From Dendrophyllia cribrosa (lineage: Eukaryota > Cnidaria > Anthozoa > Scleractinia > Dendrophylliidae): a stretch of 64,000 nt of DNA. Both the position numbers and the translations under genes were made by a program. The DNA is taken from contig JAJLRJ010000011.1 in the NCBI GenBank assembly GCA_024195265.1, positions 3,865,866-3,929,865 of the forward strand, written 5' to 3'. Below the pieces are notes generated by a model. The model was not told the origin of the DNA and did no database searches. It worked only from the letters and a program-made list of their open reading frames with translations. The stretch's first letter is position 1. Each line of letters begins with the position of its first letter. Shown here piece after piece: positions 21,172 to 32,191 of this stretch.

Positions 21172-21216
21172 GGCACACTGACGAGGGCCAAATAGCCTGA
21201 AACAGCTGTCTGCGTC
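21172..21216 (+). ncRNA. Hammerhead ribozyme, second copy
   Basis: Core CTGACGA (21178-21184), stem II GGGC/GCCT with loop CAAATA, GAA, a 2-bp stem III (AC/GT) with loop AGCT, and cleavage nucleotide C at 21210. Stem I (GGCACA with TGCGTC) has one A-C mismatch. All invariant core bases are present. Confidence 0.7.
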
Positions 21217-21506
21217 TGCTTCCTAGTTTTGAGCGCTGATCATGTCAGGTCTGGCCAACCGTAGTGCCATTTCGAGATGAAAGCCTTTTCCCATTGTTTG
21301 ATCGGTCCTTCCAGTGGTCTGTTTCTAATCACTGTTTGTAGTTGATCCAATATGTCGCAATAGATCGTTCACGGTATTTGCAGTCTAGTTGACCTCTGTG
21401 ATGTAGTTCGACTGTACTGTACCATTAACAAAAATTGGTTACTGGAAATAATAATTCTAGTTCAGATAGGTTAGGCGGTGCGCAAAGAAAACATAATGCG
21501 AGTGCT

Positions 21507-21512
<6 letters not shown>

Positions 21513-21541
<29 letters not shown>

Positions 21542-21543
21542 GC
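21513..21543. repeat. Poly-G tract
   Basis: About 30 uninterrupted G residues. Confidence 0.9.
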
Positions 21544-21807
21544 GAAAGAGAGATACTTCACTCCAGACTTCACTCCCTCTCTAATCTCGTACCCAGATCT
21601 CACTCGCGCTTGTACTGTCTGTGGGAGATCTGGGTACGAGATTACCCCTTTCCCCAGTCTCCTCTCGTTTTTCCCGCTCGTTCGCACCGGTTTTAGCTGC
21701 TCCACGGCCCTACAATTTTAACACCTGGAACAGGCTAGTTTGTTTAAAACCTTACCGGCTTTGCCTAGTTTCGCTCGCAAGAACCGCCGTAATAAAATTT
21801 CAAGCGG

Positions 21808-21988
21808 CAAATTACCGTTCAGCGAACCTCCTTAATACGGACACTGAAGGGACAGATCCAAGTGGCCCGCACAACTTAGAGATGTCCGTTTTATAGAGGT
21901 ATAGAGGTTCTATGAATTTTCGTATTTTTCAGGACCAAGAGAACTGTCCGTAATAGAGAGGTGTATGTAAGGAAAGATTTGACTATGC
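21808..21988. mobile_element. Mariner-like MITE copy (degraded)
   Basis: CGAACCTCCTTAATACGGAC at the left, GGACCAAGAGAACTGTCCGT then AATAGAGAGGTG near the right. Same family as 48542-48767. Confidence 0.7.
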
Positions 21989-22159
21989 CGAATTATATTT
22001 TGTAAAAATAATGATGAAAAAAAGTTCCGTACGTAGTAATAAGATGACACACAGTAGGATTTTATCTCCAGTAAGAAACACAATATTATATTTAAGCCAT
22101 TGATTCTCATTATTGTTTTTCTGGCTTTGAGAACAACATTAAACTGCAAGATGTTGCAG

Positions 22160-22745
22160 ACGCGTGTGTTCCGGCAGGATTATCTAGGTGTAACCCAGAC
22201 GTCAGAGCTTAGATGGAAGAAACACTGTGATAAGGTGGCGTGCAAAGCAAACAAAACTCTGGGTCTCATCCGACGCACCCTGAAAGCTTACACTTCTCAA
22301 GTGAAAGAAAGACCCAAACTAGAGTACGCTTCCAGTGCTTGGAACCCTTACACAAACAGGGATGTAGACAAAATAGAAAAAGGTCAAAAGAGAGCCACGC
22401 GTTTCGTGCAAAACGACTATAGACGGACAACAAGCTCCCAAGATCTTGTAAATGAACTCGGGTGGGACTCTCTAGAAAACAGACGATTATTGCACCGAGC
22501 ATCTATGCTCTATAAAGTCAGAAACAGGCTGGTTAATATCTCTTTTCCCCCTTGTGTTAAACAATCACCTAGCCGTACCATGTGTTAATGTCCTTTCATT
22601 CAGTTATTCCTCTTTTGTTAGATCAATCCGCGTATGGAACAGATTTTCAGAACAAGCAGTTCTTGCTCCGAACCTACAGATCTTTCAAACATTAGCTCTA
22701 CCTTAAATCCGTACTCAGATGAGCCCACCCGATCATCCCAAGAGA
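22160..22745 (+). pseudogene. Non-LTR retrotransposon reverse transcriptase, C-terminal fragment
   Basis: The frame holds YLGVTQTSELRWKKHCDK, NKTLGLIRR, LEYASSAWNPYT and KGQKRATRF, the ordered C-terminal blocks of CR1/L2-like reverse transcriptases. The frame breaks near 22560-22590; the family's closing block (IRVWNRFSEQAVLAPNLQIF) continues in another frame at about 22620-22700. The 5' part is missing. TTCTAAG repeats at 22868-22888 may be its 3' tail. Confidence 0.82.
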
Positions 22746-22899
22746 TTGTAACCGCTGATCCGGTATAGTATTTAATTTCACCTACACTATTTATCCAGCA
22801 CCTAATTTAAAATCACCTATACACAAGCACCCTCCCAGTATTAGTTCTCACTAGTTGAGAATACACATTCTAAGTTCTAAGTTCTAAGAAAATGCCAAA

Positions 22900-23395
22900 T
22901 GAAATAACTTGGCAAAATTTTGAAGACTAACGATCTTCAATAAACGAGTTCGGCATAACTAACACGATTTAGTATAAATCAACTAGCGTTCTTATTCTAT
23001 CACGAATGCTGTTCTCTTATTGGCTACGCTACTCACTATCTATTCTGTTGTAGAAAGTGAGTAGAGTGAGTGGCTTAATGGCGGCCGTTTCTTCACGCTT
23101 TCAAGTGACTGTGAGGAGTATTCGTTGTTAAGTTTTGAACGTCTAGTAGATTTATACTAAAACAATTAGATTATTCGCTCTTGATCTCGTGATGGTTGAT
23201 TCGGGCTTCACCCTTATCAACTATCACACGATAGAAATCTCGAGCTCGTAACCAAAAAAAATTCCTGCAAAAGAAATTTAAGAAAAAAATCGTGCACAAG
23301 AAAGCGCGTGAAACAAAAGTTCAAGCATTTTGGTAAAAAAAATTCTTGCAAATAGTGATTCTGAAAAACAAATTCATACTCAGAAGAAATTGCCC
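22900..23395. other. No gene recognised
   Basis: Mixed-composition DNA, A-rich towards the end. No exon or RNA gene seen. Confidence 0.4.
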
Positions 23396-23399
23396 AACC

Positions 23400-23420
23400 T
23401 CCCCCCCCCCCCCCCCCCCC
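23400..23420. repeat. Poly-C tract
   Basis: About 20 uninterrupted C residues. Confidence 0.9.
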
Positions 23421-23439
23421 CACAAAAATTAAGGCCAAC

Positions 23440-23555
23440 CTTATCAATCAATCAATCAATCAATCAATCAGTCAATCAATCAATTAGTCAATCAATCAAT
23501 CGATCGATCGATCGATCAGTCAGTCAGTCAGTCAGTCAATCAATCAATCGATCTA
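23440..23555. repeat. (ATCA)n / (ATCG)n / (GTCA)n microsatellite
   Basis: Tetranucleotide blocks in succession: TCAA repeats, then ATCG repeats, then CAGT repeats, then TCAA again. Confidence 0.95.
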
Positions 23556-23559
23556 TAGA

Positions 23560-24690
23560 CAATTGGTGCGTGGCTTGGGTAATGAAAGTTTACCGCACGA
23601 ATTTCGTAAATTGTAATTTGTGCTTCGCTTTTACATGTATTGAAAAAGTCCAGCAAGTACACTGGGGCTAATTTGTGATAACTTTCTTTTGCTTTTTTCG
23701 TCTTACTGAGAGTGTATCCATTTCAGTATTTTTCCGGGAGTATGTTGGAGCTTGTCTCGTAGTTAGCCTTCGCGATCACCCTGGCTGCACGGTTCTATAA
23801 TCAGTAAACCAATCAGCAATAAATCAATCAAGCGCCTTCACGCAGGCACCAACCGCCTCTCACGGTTGTTGGGTCATCATGCAACGTTTCTGCCCTGGGG
23901 ACTGAGAAGCCGGCTGCTACGACAACTTCGTTCCCAGCAGAGTGGTTGGGGCGTTAATTTCAATGAAAGATCGTGGCCACAAAATTATTACACGGAGCTC
24001 AATTTCACAAAAGAACCCTTTAACGAAATCAAATAAAGGGGTCAGTAACGATAACAACGATACATTCCCATACATCGATACATTCCCATACAACGACAAA
24101 TCCCATGGGCACACCTGCACCTTTTGTAACGCCTCACAGGATTGGCTAAGAAAACAATAGAACAAACAACACAACAATGGACCCTAGCCCTAAAAACAAT
24201 AGAGGTGCACCTCATCCAGGTCGAATGAAATTAGGGGTTTCGAAGGGGTACAGGCCTACTGAATCCCATACAAATCCCTATCTTTCATTGTGAACCTGAG
24301 CTCCCTGTTAAATAACACATGCGAAAGAGACTGTCATTGAGTTTCAAGATCCCTTCAGACCGAAGCCTAGCTACACCCTATGTTAGACCAGAACCAAAGT
24401 AAAACTACAGACTGTAAGAGGCCCATACACAATTTCCAACTGGCTCCGGGCCTCCTCCGATTTCAAAATGGCGCCCGACCTAGACCCGCCATTTTGAAAA
24501 CGGAGACGGCCCTGGGTATAAGGTTGCGCACGCGCAATTTCCGCGGCATGGCTACTGCCTGGCGGGCCTGAATCTGCGTTACCTTACGCATGCACACAGC
24601 CAAATTCCCTATGGAGTGACAGCCATGGACAGCTGTTCCGCCCTTGTTATGACTCATCCGGCTTGGAGTGAAGCATAGCACGTGCCGTTC
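23560..24690. other. No gene recognised
   Basis: Includes an imperfect inverted pair around 24450-24500 (TTTCAAAATGGCG against CGCCATTTTGAAA) and repeats of ATACATTCCCATACA. No coding exon supported. Confidence 0.4.
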
Positions 24691-24714
24691 GTGCCGGATA
24701 CGCTGCATATATTT

Positions 24715-25110
24715 TTTTACATGGTATTTTGGCCATGTATCAGACTTTGCCCAGTTTGTGGTTCAAATCAAATCGAAGACGAAATCCATTTTCTTTTCTA
24801 TTGTTCAAAATACGCAACAATAAGAGATAATTTTTACAATAAAATACAGACTTTTATACCAAATATTAGCCATTTACCTGTAAATGAATTGATCATAGAA
24901 TTGATCATAGAATTCTTCCATTTCCTTTTTAACATGCAATTAATTAAATTTATTTCATCTTGTTTTGATTCTCGAGGTAAATTATTATCAATGTAATTTA
25001 TTTTAATTATTCCAACGTGAATAATTTATCATGTTGTTGTTATTATTATCATTTTTGTTTTCTTTCCTTTTGTTAGTTAGTTGTAAGTTAGTTGCAAATA
25101 AAGCTAAATG
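24715..25110 (+). pseudogene. LINE C-terminal relic (Cys-rich end of ORF2)
   Basis: The frame encodes LCPVCGSNQIEDEIHFLFYC, the CxxC...HxxxxC block found after reverse transcriptase in many non-LTR elements, then a Leu/Phe-rich tail ending with a stop near 24994. About 100 bp of A/T-rich 3' sequence with TTAG repeats follows. Everything upstream is missing. Confidence 0.65.
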
Positions 25111-25220
25111 TTGTTGATGTATTCGTGAGGGATGGTTCTGTCTATCCTCACTTTCTTTATCGCGACAACGACATAATTCTTTGCGCATTCGCGCTAGTTT
25201 TTCTATCTTTTCGCTGCTAC

Positions 25221-25265
25221 ACCGTGCTGACGAGACCCACCCAGGTCGAAACAGCTGTCCACGGT
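25221..25265 (+). ncRNA. Hammerhead ribozyme (complete minimal form)
   Basis: Stem I ACCGTG (25221-25226) pairs perfectly with CACGGT (25260-25265). The core CTGACGA (25227-25233) is followed by stem II GACC/GGTC with loop CACCCA, then GAA, stem III AC/GT with loop AGCT, and C at 25259 as the cleavage nucleotide in a GTC triplet. Every invariant hammerhead position is satisfied. Hammerheads with very short stem III are known from Penelope-like elements and retrozymes in animals; this copy has no complete element around it. Confidence 0.85.
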
Positions 25266-25551
25266 TGCATTTTGGCTTTCAGTTTGGGCTCTATCATGTC
25301 GTTGTCGCGTTAACTTTGTTCTACGTAGTATCAGCCTTGCTATACTTTGATTTTGAAAACAAAAGACTTTGGAAAAATCAGGCTTACATCAAGCACCACC
25401 CAAACCTGCACTTTAAAGAGTATTATGGTATTTTTCGAAGTGGCCTATACGAACTGACTTTAAGATCGAGTTGAAAAAGTTTGTTAAACTTAGTAATGTA
25501 CGCAATTTTGCATGTATGTAATATTTATGGAATATCAGCTAGTTTATATGC

Positions 25552-26162
25552 CCGGCATAGTAAATCGAACTCAATCGAATGAGTTCGGCAATCGAACGAA
25601 ATCGAACACCGAATTTTGTGTGAGTTCGATTTTCGAACCAATCGAAGTCAATCGAACAAATCGACAACCGAACTCAATCGAACACAATCGAACACAATCT
25701 AACGGATTGAGTTCGATTGGGTTCGGTGAATAAATTCGCTTGAACAAAGCTCATATGTTATGTGGTCTGTCGAAAAGCACGGCCTTTCTCACCTATTTTC
25801 TTTAAAACTTTAAATCTTCGCCGTCCTTCACGTCAAAGCGGCAATCCTGGTAGCCTTTTACTACGCATATATAAAGCTAACAACCCACAGCGCATCTGAA
25901 GCCATTTCTCCGGAATTTCTGCTTTTACGAAAAACACGTGCTACACTCCGGGGTATACTGAAGCACCTCGAGCCTCCAAGAAGTTGTTATTGATTTTCAA
26001 AACCAATTTTACAAAAATCAAAGTTCGAAAATCGTTGAGTTCGATTGTACAATTTTTCTTGTGTGAGTTCGATTTAGTTCGATTGCCGAACTCAATCGAA
26101 CTCAATCCACGTATCGAGTTCGATTGAAATTCAGTTCGATTGCGTTCGATTTACTATGCCGG
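25552..26162. mobile_element. Inverted-repeat element with CCGGCATAGTAAATCGAAC ends
   Basis: CCGGCATAGTAAATCGAAC at the left is exactly mirrored by GTTCGATTTACTATGCCGG at the right. Both subterminal regions are dense in TTCGATTGAG-type decamers. About 610 bp, no coding frame; no target duplication is evident. Confidence 0.85.
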
Positions 26163-26350
26163 TGGTATTTGATGGGCTAGTCAGAAGTTAGAATTGAGCA
26201 ATACCTCAGGATGAATTAATTGTAAGAAATGGCTGCACTATACACGTCCGCGGTTTTTGCTTTCTACATCCTCTATGGCTATGCGTTCTATGCCATGCTG
26301 ATGAGTCCTATAATTAAGGACGAAACATTAGAGTGGCTGCCAAGTTAAAA

Positions 26351-26689
26351 GCCCCCGGGGGGAACTCCCATATAAAAATGACGGGGGTGCTCGTCGGATA
26401 TTTTCGAAAAGCACCCTAAAAGGTACCAGAATTTTGTTTGATGGGCGTGGCTCAAATGAATTTTTACCCTTAAGAGTCCTAAGAGGAACCAATTCTAAAA
26501 CAACACATGTCATATTTTGTCATATTTTTTCGGCTTAATACCCTTAAAGGTACCGCGATAATTCTAACGGTGGTCATTTTAAATTTTAGCACCCTAAGCG
26601 GTACCAATCTACAAATTTTGACCCCTAAAAGGTACGACGAGCACCCCCCCTCCCGTCATTTTTATATGGGAGTCACCCTCCCCCCGGGG
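26351..26689. mobile_element. G/C-capped MITE with 8-bp target duplication GTTAAAAG
   Basis: Starts CCCCCGGGGGGAACTCCCAT and ends CCCCCCGGGG; arms include GACGGGGGTGCTCGTCG and its inverse. GTTAAAAG is at 26343-26350 and 26690-26697. Diverged relatives are at 28.16 and 37.26 kb. Confidence 0.85.
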
Positions 26690-27149
26690 GTTAAAAGGTT
26701 ATTTGTCTGTGTCCACGGCGTACAGCCTCTGGAAAAAACCGCGAAGATATAGTGTAGCGCGCAAACGTCTTTTTATAATATATATTTCCTTTACTTCACT
26801 GTCTGTCATAGTATATAATTAGTAGCAACAACCCTTTCTGGCTACAACCCCTTTTAAGTTTAATTACTGTCTAAAACATACTAAAAAGTTCTCGAAAGAA
26901 AATGCGGGTGGATTTACGCCAGCGAAAAAAAAAGTCAGTATTTACGCTTTTAATCCACTGTCGCTTGCCTTTTGTTCACCAGTTACATAGATTTCAAACC
27001 ACAATTCGTAATTACTCATCTTAAACGCCCACACTGACGGCACTTGCGGCTATTACCTGTGTTTCCGCCGTGGGCAAAAGTTTGGCGCTTGTAAAACTGC
27101 CTTATTGAAATCTATTGTAGTTTTGTGTTAACAGCCAATATACTAACAA

Positions 27150-27200
27150 GGCAGCTCGTTAGGGCTACAATCGGCAGGAAACGTCAGCTGAATCGTGGGT
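27150..27200 (+). other. Degraded hammerhead-like segment
   Basis: GTTAGGGCTA ... GGAAACGTCAGCTGAATC parallels the minus-strand Penelope-associated motif at 61971-62019 but lacks CTGANGA. Confidence 0.3.
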
Positions 27201-27259
27201 TGTAAATGTTGACTACTGTTTACAAAAATGGCGTCGATCCTTAGAGCGGTAACTGAAAA

Positions 27260-27419
27260 AATGTAAAATAACCCGGCAAACTGATCCTTACGGCGGAGAA
27301 AAGATTGAGGCAAGAAAAATAAAGTAAAATAAAATATATATATCTTTTATTTTACTTTATTTTTCTTGCCTCAATCTTTTCTCCGCCGTAAGGATCAGTT
27401 TGCCGGGTTATTTTACATT
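27260..27419. repeat. Nearly perfect 75-bp-arm foldback
   Basis: Arms 27260-27334 and 27345-27419 are essentially identical inverted copies (ATGTAAAATAACCCGGCAAA at the outer end) around a 10-nt loop. No frame and no internal sequence. Confidence 0.95.
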
Positions 27420-28161
27420 TATTCAAGTTTTTCTACTGATCCAGATCTTTGTCACAGATCCGGCACCTCTCATTGGTTTGTAGTTGTGGTTTCTGCTGTT
27501 CATTGTCGTAACTGAAAAAGCCTTTGTAAATTGACTATTTACATTTTTTTTTATTGCAAAGCCTTAAATTAAATGTTATGGCTTTGATTGGAAAGATATA
27601 TTCACAAATCTTGGGCTTGTCAGGGTTCAAATCAAATGTACATATTTAATAGTGGCGATATATTTGGTGCGTGCGGATGACTGTATTTTTTTGGAATGTT
27701 ATTATCGAATCTCATAAACGCTCGTTAAAAGAAACTGGATTCAAAAGAATAATTGCCGAACGTGTTAAACTGTGATTTGGCGTTTGGCATTCATCATTAA
27801 GGAAGAATAAACTGAACGTGCGGTGAATTTATTTTAATAAAAATTAAGTAATTTTTGTGTTGGTCACTGACAGTTGAGAGTAAATAAACACTTATTAATC
27901 GTTTTATAGTTTGTCACGTAGACACTAGAATGTTCCAATGCCGGATAACAAAGCGCTCAGCTGTGTCCTAAAGCTGTTATGTCGGTTTATGAGTGTTTAT
28001 GTCGATCTATGAATATATGAGATTGGCCAAGAACGTGCCAAGAAATCAGGCTGAAATGTTGTCAATAACGTCTTTATTTTGATTTCTTATTTTTACGATG
28101 AGCCAGCTGAAAAAATAATAGGTGTAATACTGTTTGGTCATTAGAAAGCTGCTGAAGGAAG

Positions 28162-28572
28162 TTGTTTGGGGGGATTCCCATATGAATAGTACGGGGATGC
28201 TCGTCGGAAATTTTGAATTAAACCCTTAAAGCAGACCAATCTGGAAGTGGCTAAACCTTTATTTGACTCCTAAAAGATACCATTCTAAAATACACTGACA
28301 AATAAGACTATAGTGACGATTAAGAGTTTGTCATTGAATGCTAAATCATCGTAGATTTTAAAAGCATTGTCGTAAATCTTAAGTGCTTCATTCGCTGTCT
28401 CTTTGGTACTCTTCGTGTACCACATAAACGATACGTTCATGGCTCACTGAAAAAACGGCGTTACTTCCCAAAAGACCCTAAGTTATACCAAAATCTGTAA
28501 TTTACACTCCTAAACGAGACGTAGACCCGGGCGTCGAGCATCCCGCCTCATTCCCCGGGGATGGGGGGTAAA
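28162..28572. mobile_element. Degraded G/C-capped MITE
   Basis: GGGGGGATTCCCATATGAAT and GGGGATGCTCGTCGGAAATT at the left, with inverted GTCGAGCATCCCG and CCCCGGGGATGGGG at the right, mark it as a relative of 26351-26689. Confidence 0.7.
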
Positions 28573-28719
28573 TATCGATCAAAGGATAAAAGAAGTTCAG
28601 TCAGACATATAATTTGCACACTAACTCATTTAATTGCAAGCTCCCGTTTCACTAGATTTTAAGACCAGTACTACGCAGCAGCTTCTCATCATGGCTTCAA
28701 TTGGTCTGCGCGTTCAGGC

Positions 28720-28965
28720 TTAAACAGGGAGCGGGGAATCGGGCACAGGCTTGGCACCGGCAACCGTTAGAGAAGCGGTGTGAGGCTGCTGTATTTTTTT
28801 GTCCATTCGCTTCCGTCGAATCTCGTCGGGAATCTCGTCTTCTTCAATCTTGCTCGATTTGAACACTTGTAAACTTTCGTAATGGTCGGCCCGGATGCTG
28901 TGAATTAACACCGTCAGACGTATGTTGTATTTTTTCCCACGAACTCGCAAAAACACTGACGGGAT
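28720..28965 (-). CDS. Possible exon of an unrecognised gene
   Basis: Eighty stop-free codons on the minus strand, opening after a CCCGTGTAG acceptor-like site (NAWHIPSVFLRVRGKKY) and closing with TAA. The middle is acidic then basic: SKIEEDEIPDEIRRKRMDKK. Codon use looks protein-like (many C- or G-ending codons) compared with the A/T-rich surroundings. I recognise no family, and no upstream exon was identified between here and the Tribbles gene. It could be a terminal exon or a transposon remnant. Confidence 0.3.
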   Translation of the reverse strand: MPSVFLRVRGKKYNIRLTVLIHSIRADHYESLQVFKSSKIEEDEIPDEIRRKRMDKKIQQPHTASLTVAGAKPVPDSPLPV

Positions 28966-29638
28966 ATGCCATGCATTCTACACGGGTGGTCAGTGACCCA
29001 CGGCTCTAGAAATTTCTCTTTGCTTCAAGCGGCGTGTAAGGGTCGAAATATGTTCAAGTTAATGACCAGAAGATTCAACCTAGAAAAGTTTTCTATAGCT
29101 CTTCAGTTTAGGGAGTCTAGAAATTTCATTTTAAAAATTCTAGTAAAGATCTAAATCCGGCTCCTGTTAATGTCTTACTTTATTGATTAATTATTTCCGC
29201 CTTAGTAAAGCCGCAGATGAAATATTAATGGTGCAGAGATTTATCGTACTTTTCCTGCAACCCGTTATGAGCTCGATTCTGGAAATTTCTCTTCAATTCA
29301 ATTTAAGATCGAAATTTGCCAGAACAAGTTAAATTCTTTCCGGCTGAGAATAGAAAGCCGCATATCACCGACGCCTTCATTTCCTCTTGTTAGCAAAGGA
29401 ATTAGGGTATGTCTGTGCGCAGGCTCACGGCTTGAAATGTAATCATGCGAAGATTTGTTTCGCTTTTCTTGCCTGATCTCTTTATAAATTCGGCGTTAAG
29501 CCTATCCTTTTCGCTATCCAAGGCGTTCAAATTCAAACACTATTAAATAAGAAAAACAAACTCCATTTAAATCTAATAATAGCCTGCGGACACACAGCCG
29601 CCGCTCATCGCTCCCAGCCGCTAGCAGCTACAACAAGA

Positions 29639-30074
29639 CCCGGGGGGGGGGGGGGGGGTACTCCCATATATGAGCTATATAGGTATGTGCCGCTGTGAAG
29701 GGTATGATTTTAAGGCAGTTTAGTCTGGGATAGGGTATAGTAATCAGAGGTTTTTGGTCTAGAATAGGGTATCATTTTCCGCGAAACTGACCAGTTGCGT
29801 GAAGAATTTAGTCTAGACAAGGTTTTACTGGCAAATGGCATTTATAAATCGGTACGGCGGGCCGTTTACGGCATTTTTACTGACCCCTGGCATCTTAGAC
29901 TATGATTGTGAACGAGTTTCTGGAAAATAGCGAGTCTGGAATAGGTCTAGGATAGGGTAGGGTTTTTCGGTGTTTAGTCTAGAGTAGGGTTGCAAAATTC
30001 AGCTAAAATGGTCTAGTATAGGTTAAGGGTCTCAGAGTCCCAGCGGCACATCCCCGCCCAAAAATTTGCCGAGT

Positions 30075-30100
<26 letters not shown>
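29639..30100. mobile_element. G/C-capped MITE with 8-bp target duplication CAACAAGA
   Basis: Second, well-preserved copy of the 20651-21121 family: CCCGGGGG start, CCCCTGGG end, same interior and orientation. CAACAAGA at 29631-29638 and 30101-30108. Confidence 0.92.
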
Positions 30101-30106
<6 letters not shown>

Positions 30107-30109
30107 TGG

Positions 30110-31740
30110 GCAACAAGACTCTATTGAGCAACAATCAACTCGTCATTGAAGTACTGCTTATTCAGCATTCTTGCTCAATTCAGTCATTTGTGTGAGCCAC
30201 CGTCACGATTTATTGCGGAGTTAACTCAAAAAGTTAGAAACGCCTCTTGGAGCATAATCGAACCGAGTAATACAGGCAAGACGTTTTTTTTTTAGTTAGA
30301 GCCACCTTACACAAGTTTTAAGCAGCCGCATCATACATGTGCCCAATGGAAAGTCTGAGTCGGGTTGCGAAACACTTGGGTTGTGAATCGAGAACTTCCT
30401 GTTTTATATTATTTCTTTATTTTTTTAATTTTCGGAACGGGCTTATTCAGGTCTATCTTTTTTCATTATAATAGCAGTGGTTTCCGAGAGCTCACTATTG
30501 CAAAGAAATATTTTCTTTTTCCTTCTTCGTTTCCGCTGTTTCGCTATTCAGTCGATCACCCTCGGAAACAATTGTTTCACAACCGGACATTGATAAACTA
30601 GCTGATTCTTTAAAACATATCATATACAATATTTGTAAATAACGTCTCTCAGGTGTAACAAGTTATTTTCACGAAAAAAAAATAACACGCAAAGTTATGA
30701 TTCTCCATTTCTGTCGTTTTTCAATGATATTTCCTCATTTTATTTGACTATGTCTGAGCACATTTGTCAATTTATTTCTATATATTTAATTTCGCGCGTG
30801 ATGTGCCTACAAATGACAGAAACATCTAATAGAGCGACGGCCTAGTTTGTTTCCGAATACAGAAAAATTGTTATGACGAACAAAATAGTAAACATATTTG
30901 AACAAGATATCCTTTTTTAAATTTAAAAGAAGTTTAAAAAGAAGAAAATAGAAAGAAATTACTTTCGTTGTTTAATTAGTCACGAACACAACAGTGCATA
31001 GTACGGTTGTCATGGCAACAGAACTATCGACTCTTTTCTAGATTTTGAAGCTTTTTGATACAGCTTTCGTCCGGCATTCATACATACGTGTACTTGAAGT
31101 AAAAGCTTTCTCTTTTGTAAATAAATTGCCAATTAGCTAATTGTCACAGAGTTGTTCCGAGAAAAATCGAGAATAAAAAAAACATACGTAAAGAAATTTA
31201 ATTCAAGCATTCAATGAATGCCTTGCAAGTATGTATTTACGTTCGAAGCACGATAAAAATTAAAAATCATTTTTTTTTTAAAGAAATTACGAGGATTATA
31301 TACAATATGGCTGTGAGTCATTATCTGCTGTCGTTCATTATGCGCATTATTCACCTTTGATGTATTGTTCTGCGACTTCCGACCTAAACAAGTCGGGAGA
31401 TATGACTCGTCATGAGAAAAATATATCCCTAATTCTCATGCACGGGTCTTGTGACACGAAATCATCTGACCGCAACTTGCTCATTGAAATCTATTTTTGT
31501 CAAAAGTGCTGAACAAGAAATTCTCTTCCAGCGTCCTTCCTTGTGGCGTTTTCAAGTAAATGATGCAATTTATCGACCATCTGATGATGTCGTGTTAGCA
31601 CGAAAATGTTTTTTGCCGCACGAATATGCAAATTTTCGAACAAACGAATGACCGGAAAAGTTTCCTTTTTATTGAACAATGGTTTTTGTATTTCTAGCCA
31701 ATCATATGCCGTAAATTGCATCAGATGACCTGATGATGAC
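30110..31740. other. Intergenic A/T-rich DNA upstream of Tribbles
   Basis: No coding exon or repeat family recognised. Short frames on both strands show no family resemblance. Confidence 0.45.
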
Positions 31741-31749
31741 GAAATAGTT

Positions 31750-31759
31750 CCTTATATGG
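31750..31759 (+). promoter_or_regulatory. CArG box (serum response element) upstream of Tribbles
   Basis: CCTTATATGG is an exact CC(A/T)6GG match, about 440 bp upstream of the Tribbles ATG. Binding by SRF is inference; a chance match is possible in A/T-rich DNA. Confidence 0.35.
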
Positions 31760-32191
31760 AGAGGTGGGCTTTTTCGGAGCGCAAAACACAAAACCATCAT
31801 TGCGTCAGTTCGTCCTGATGTGTTCTCAGTCTTAATTTTCGTTGCGAAACTCCAACGTCGAAACTTAGTTGAGTATTACACCATCATGGCTGTTGTTTTC
31901 TACCTTGATTGCTAGAAGAAGGCCAGAGGGGCCTTCTAGCGAATCAAACCACCAACGAGGGTAGAATATCGAGAGAAACCGGCGATTTCCGATCAAAATT
32001 ATTGTTGGGCTACGATTTGTCTTACGCCATCACTTCGCCACTTTCGTGCAACGTCATAGCTCTTACTTGGCAAAAACGGAATTACATGTAAAGTCGTACA
32101 CGGACGCATTTTGCTGATTTGGTTGCGTCAATTGCTCTGTATTCGTTCCACGAAGAAAGAGTTTATTTGAAAGGAAATTTTGTTGCTTTAA

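Larger units (their letters stand above)
20405..21418. mobile_element. Composite inverted-repeat element with nested MITE
   Basis: CGAACCTCTCCTTACGGACA at the left relates to the mariner-like element at 48.5 kb. GCAAATACCGTGAACGATCT (about 20547) is mirrored by AGATCGTTCACGGTATTTGC (21362-21381), and the right end reads GTTCGACTGTACTGTA. A separate MITE (20651-21121) and a hammerhead motif (21172-21216) lie inside. Confidence 0.55.

Noticed and set aside
21457..21705. Frames spanning the poly-G tract at 21.5 kb
   Set aside because: Poly-Gly or poly-Pro products of a homopolymer, not genes.
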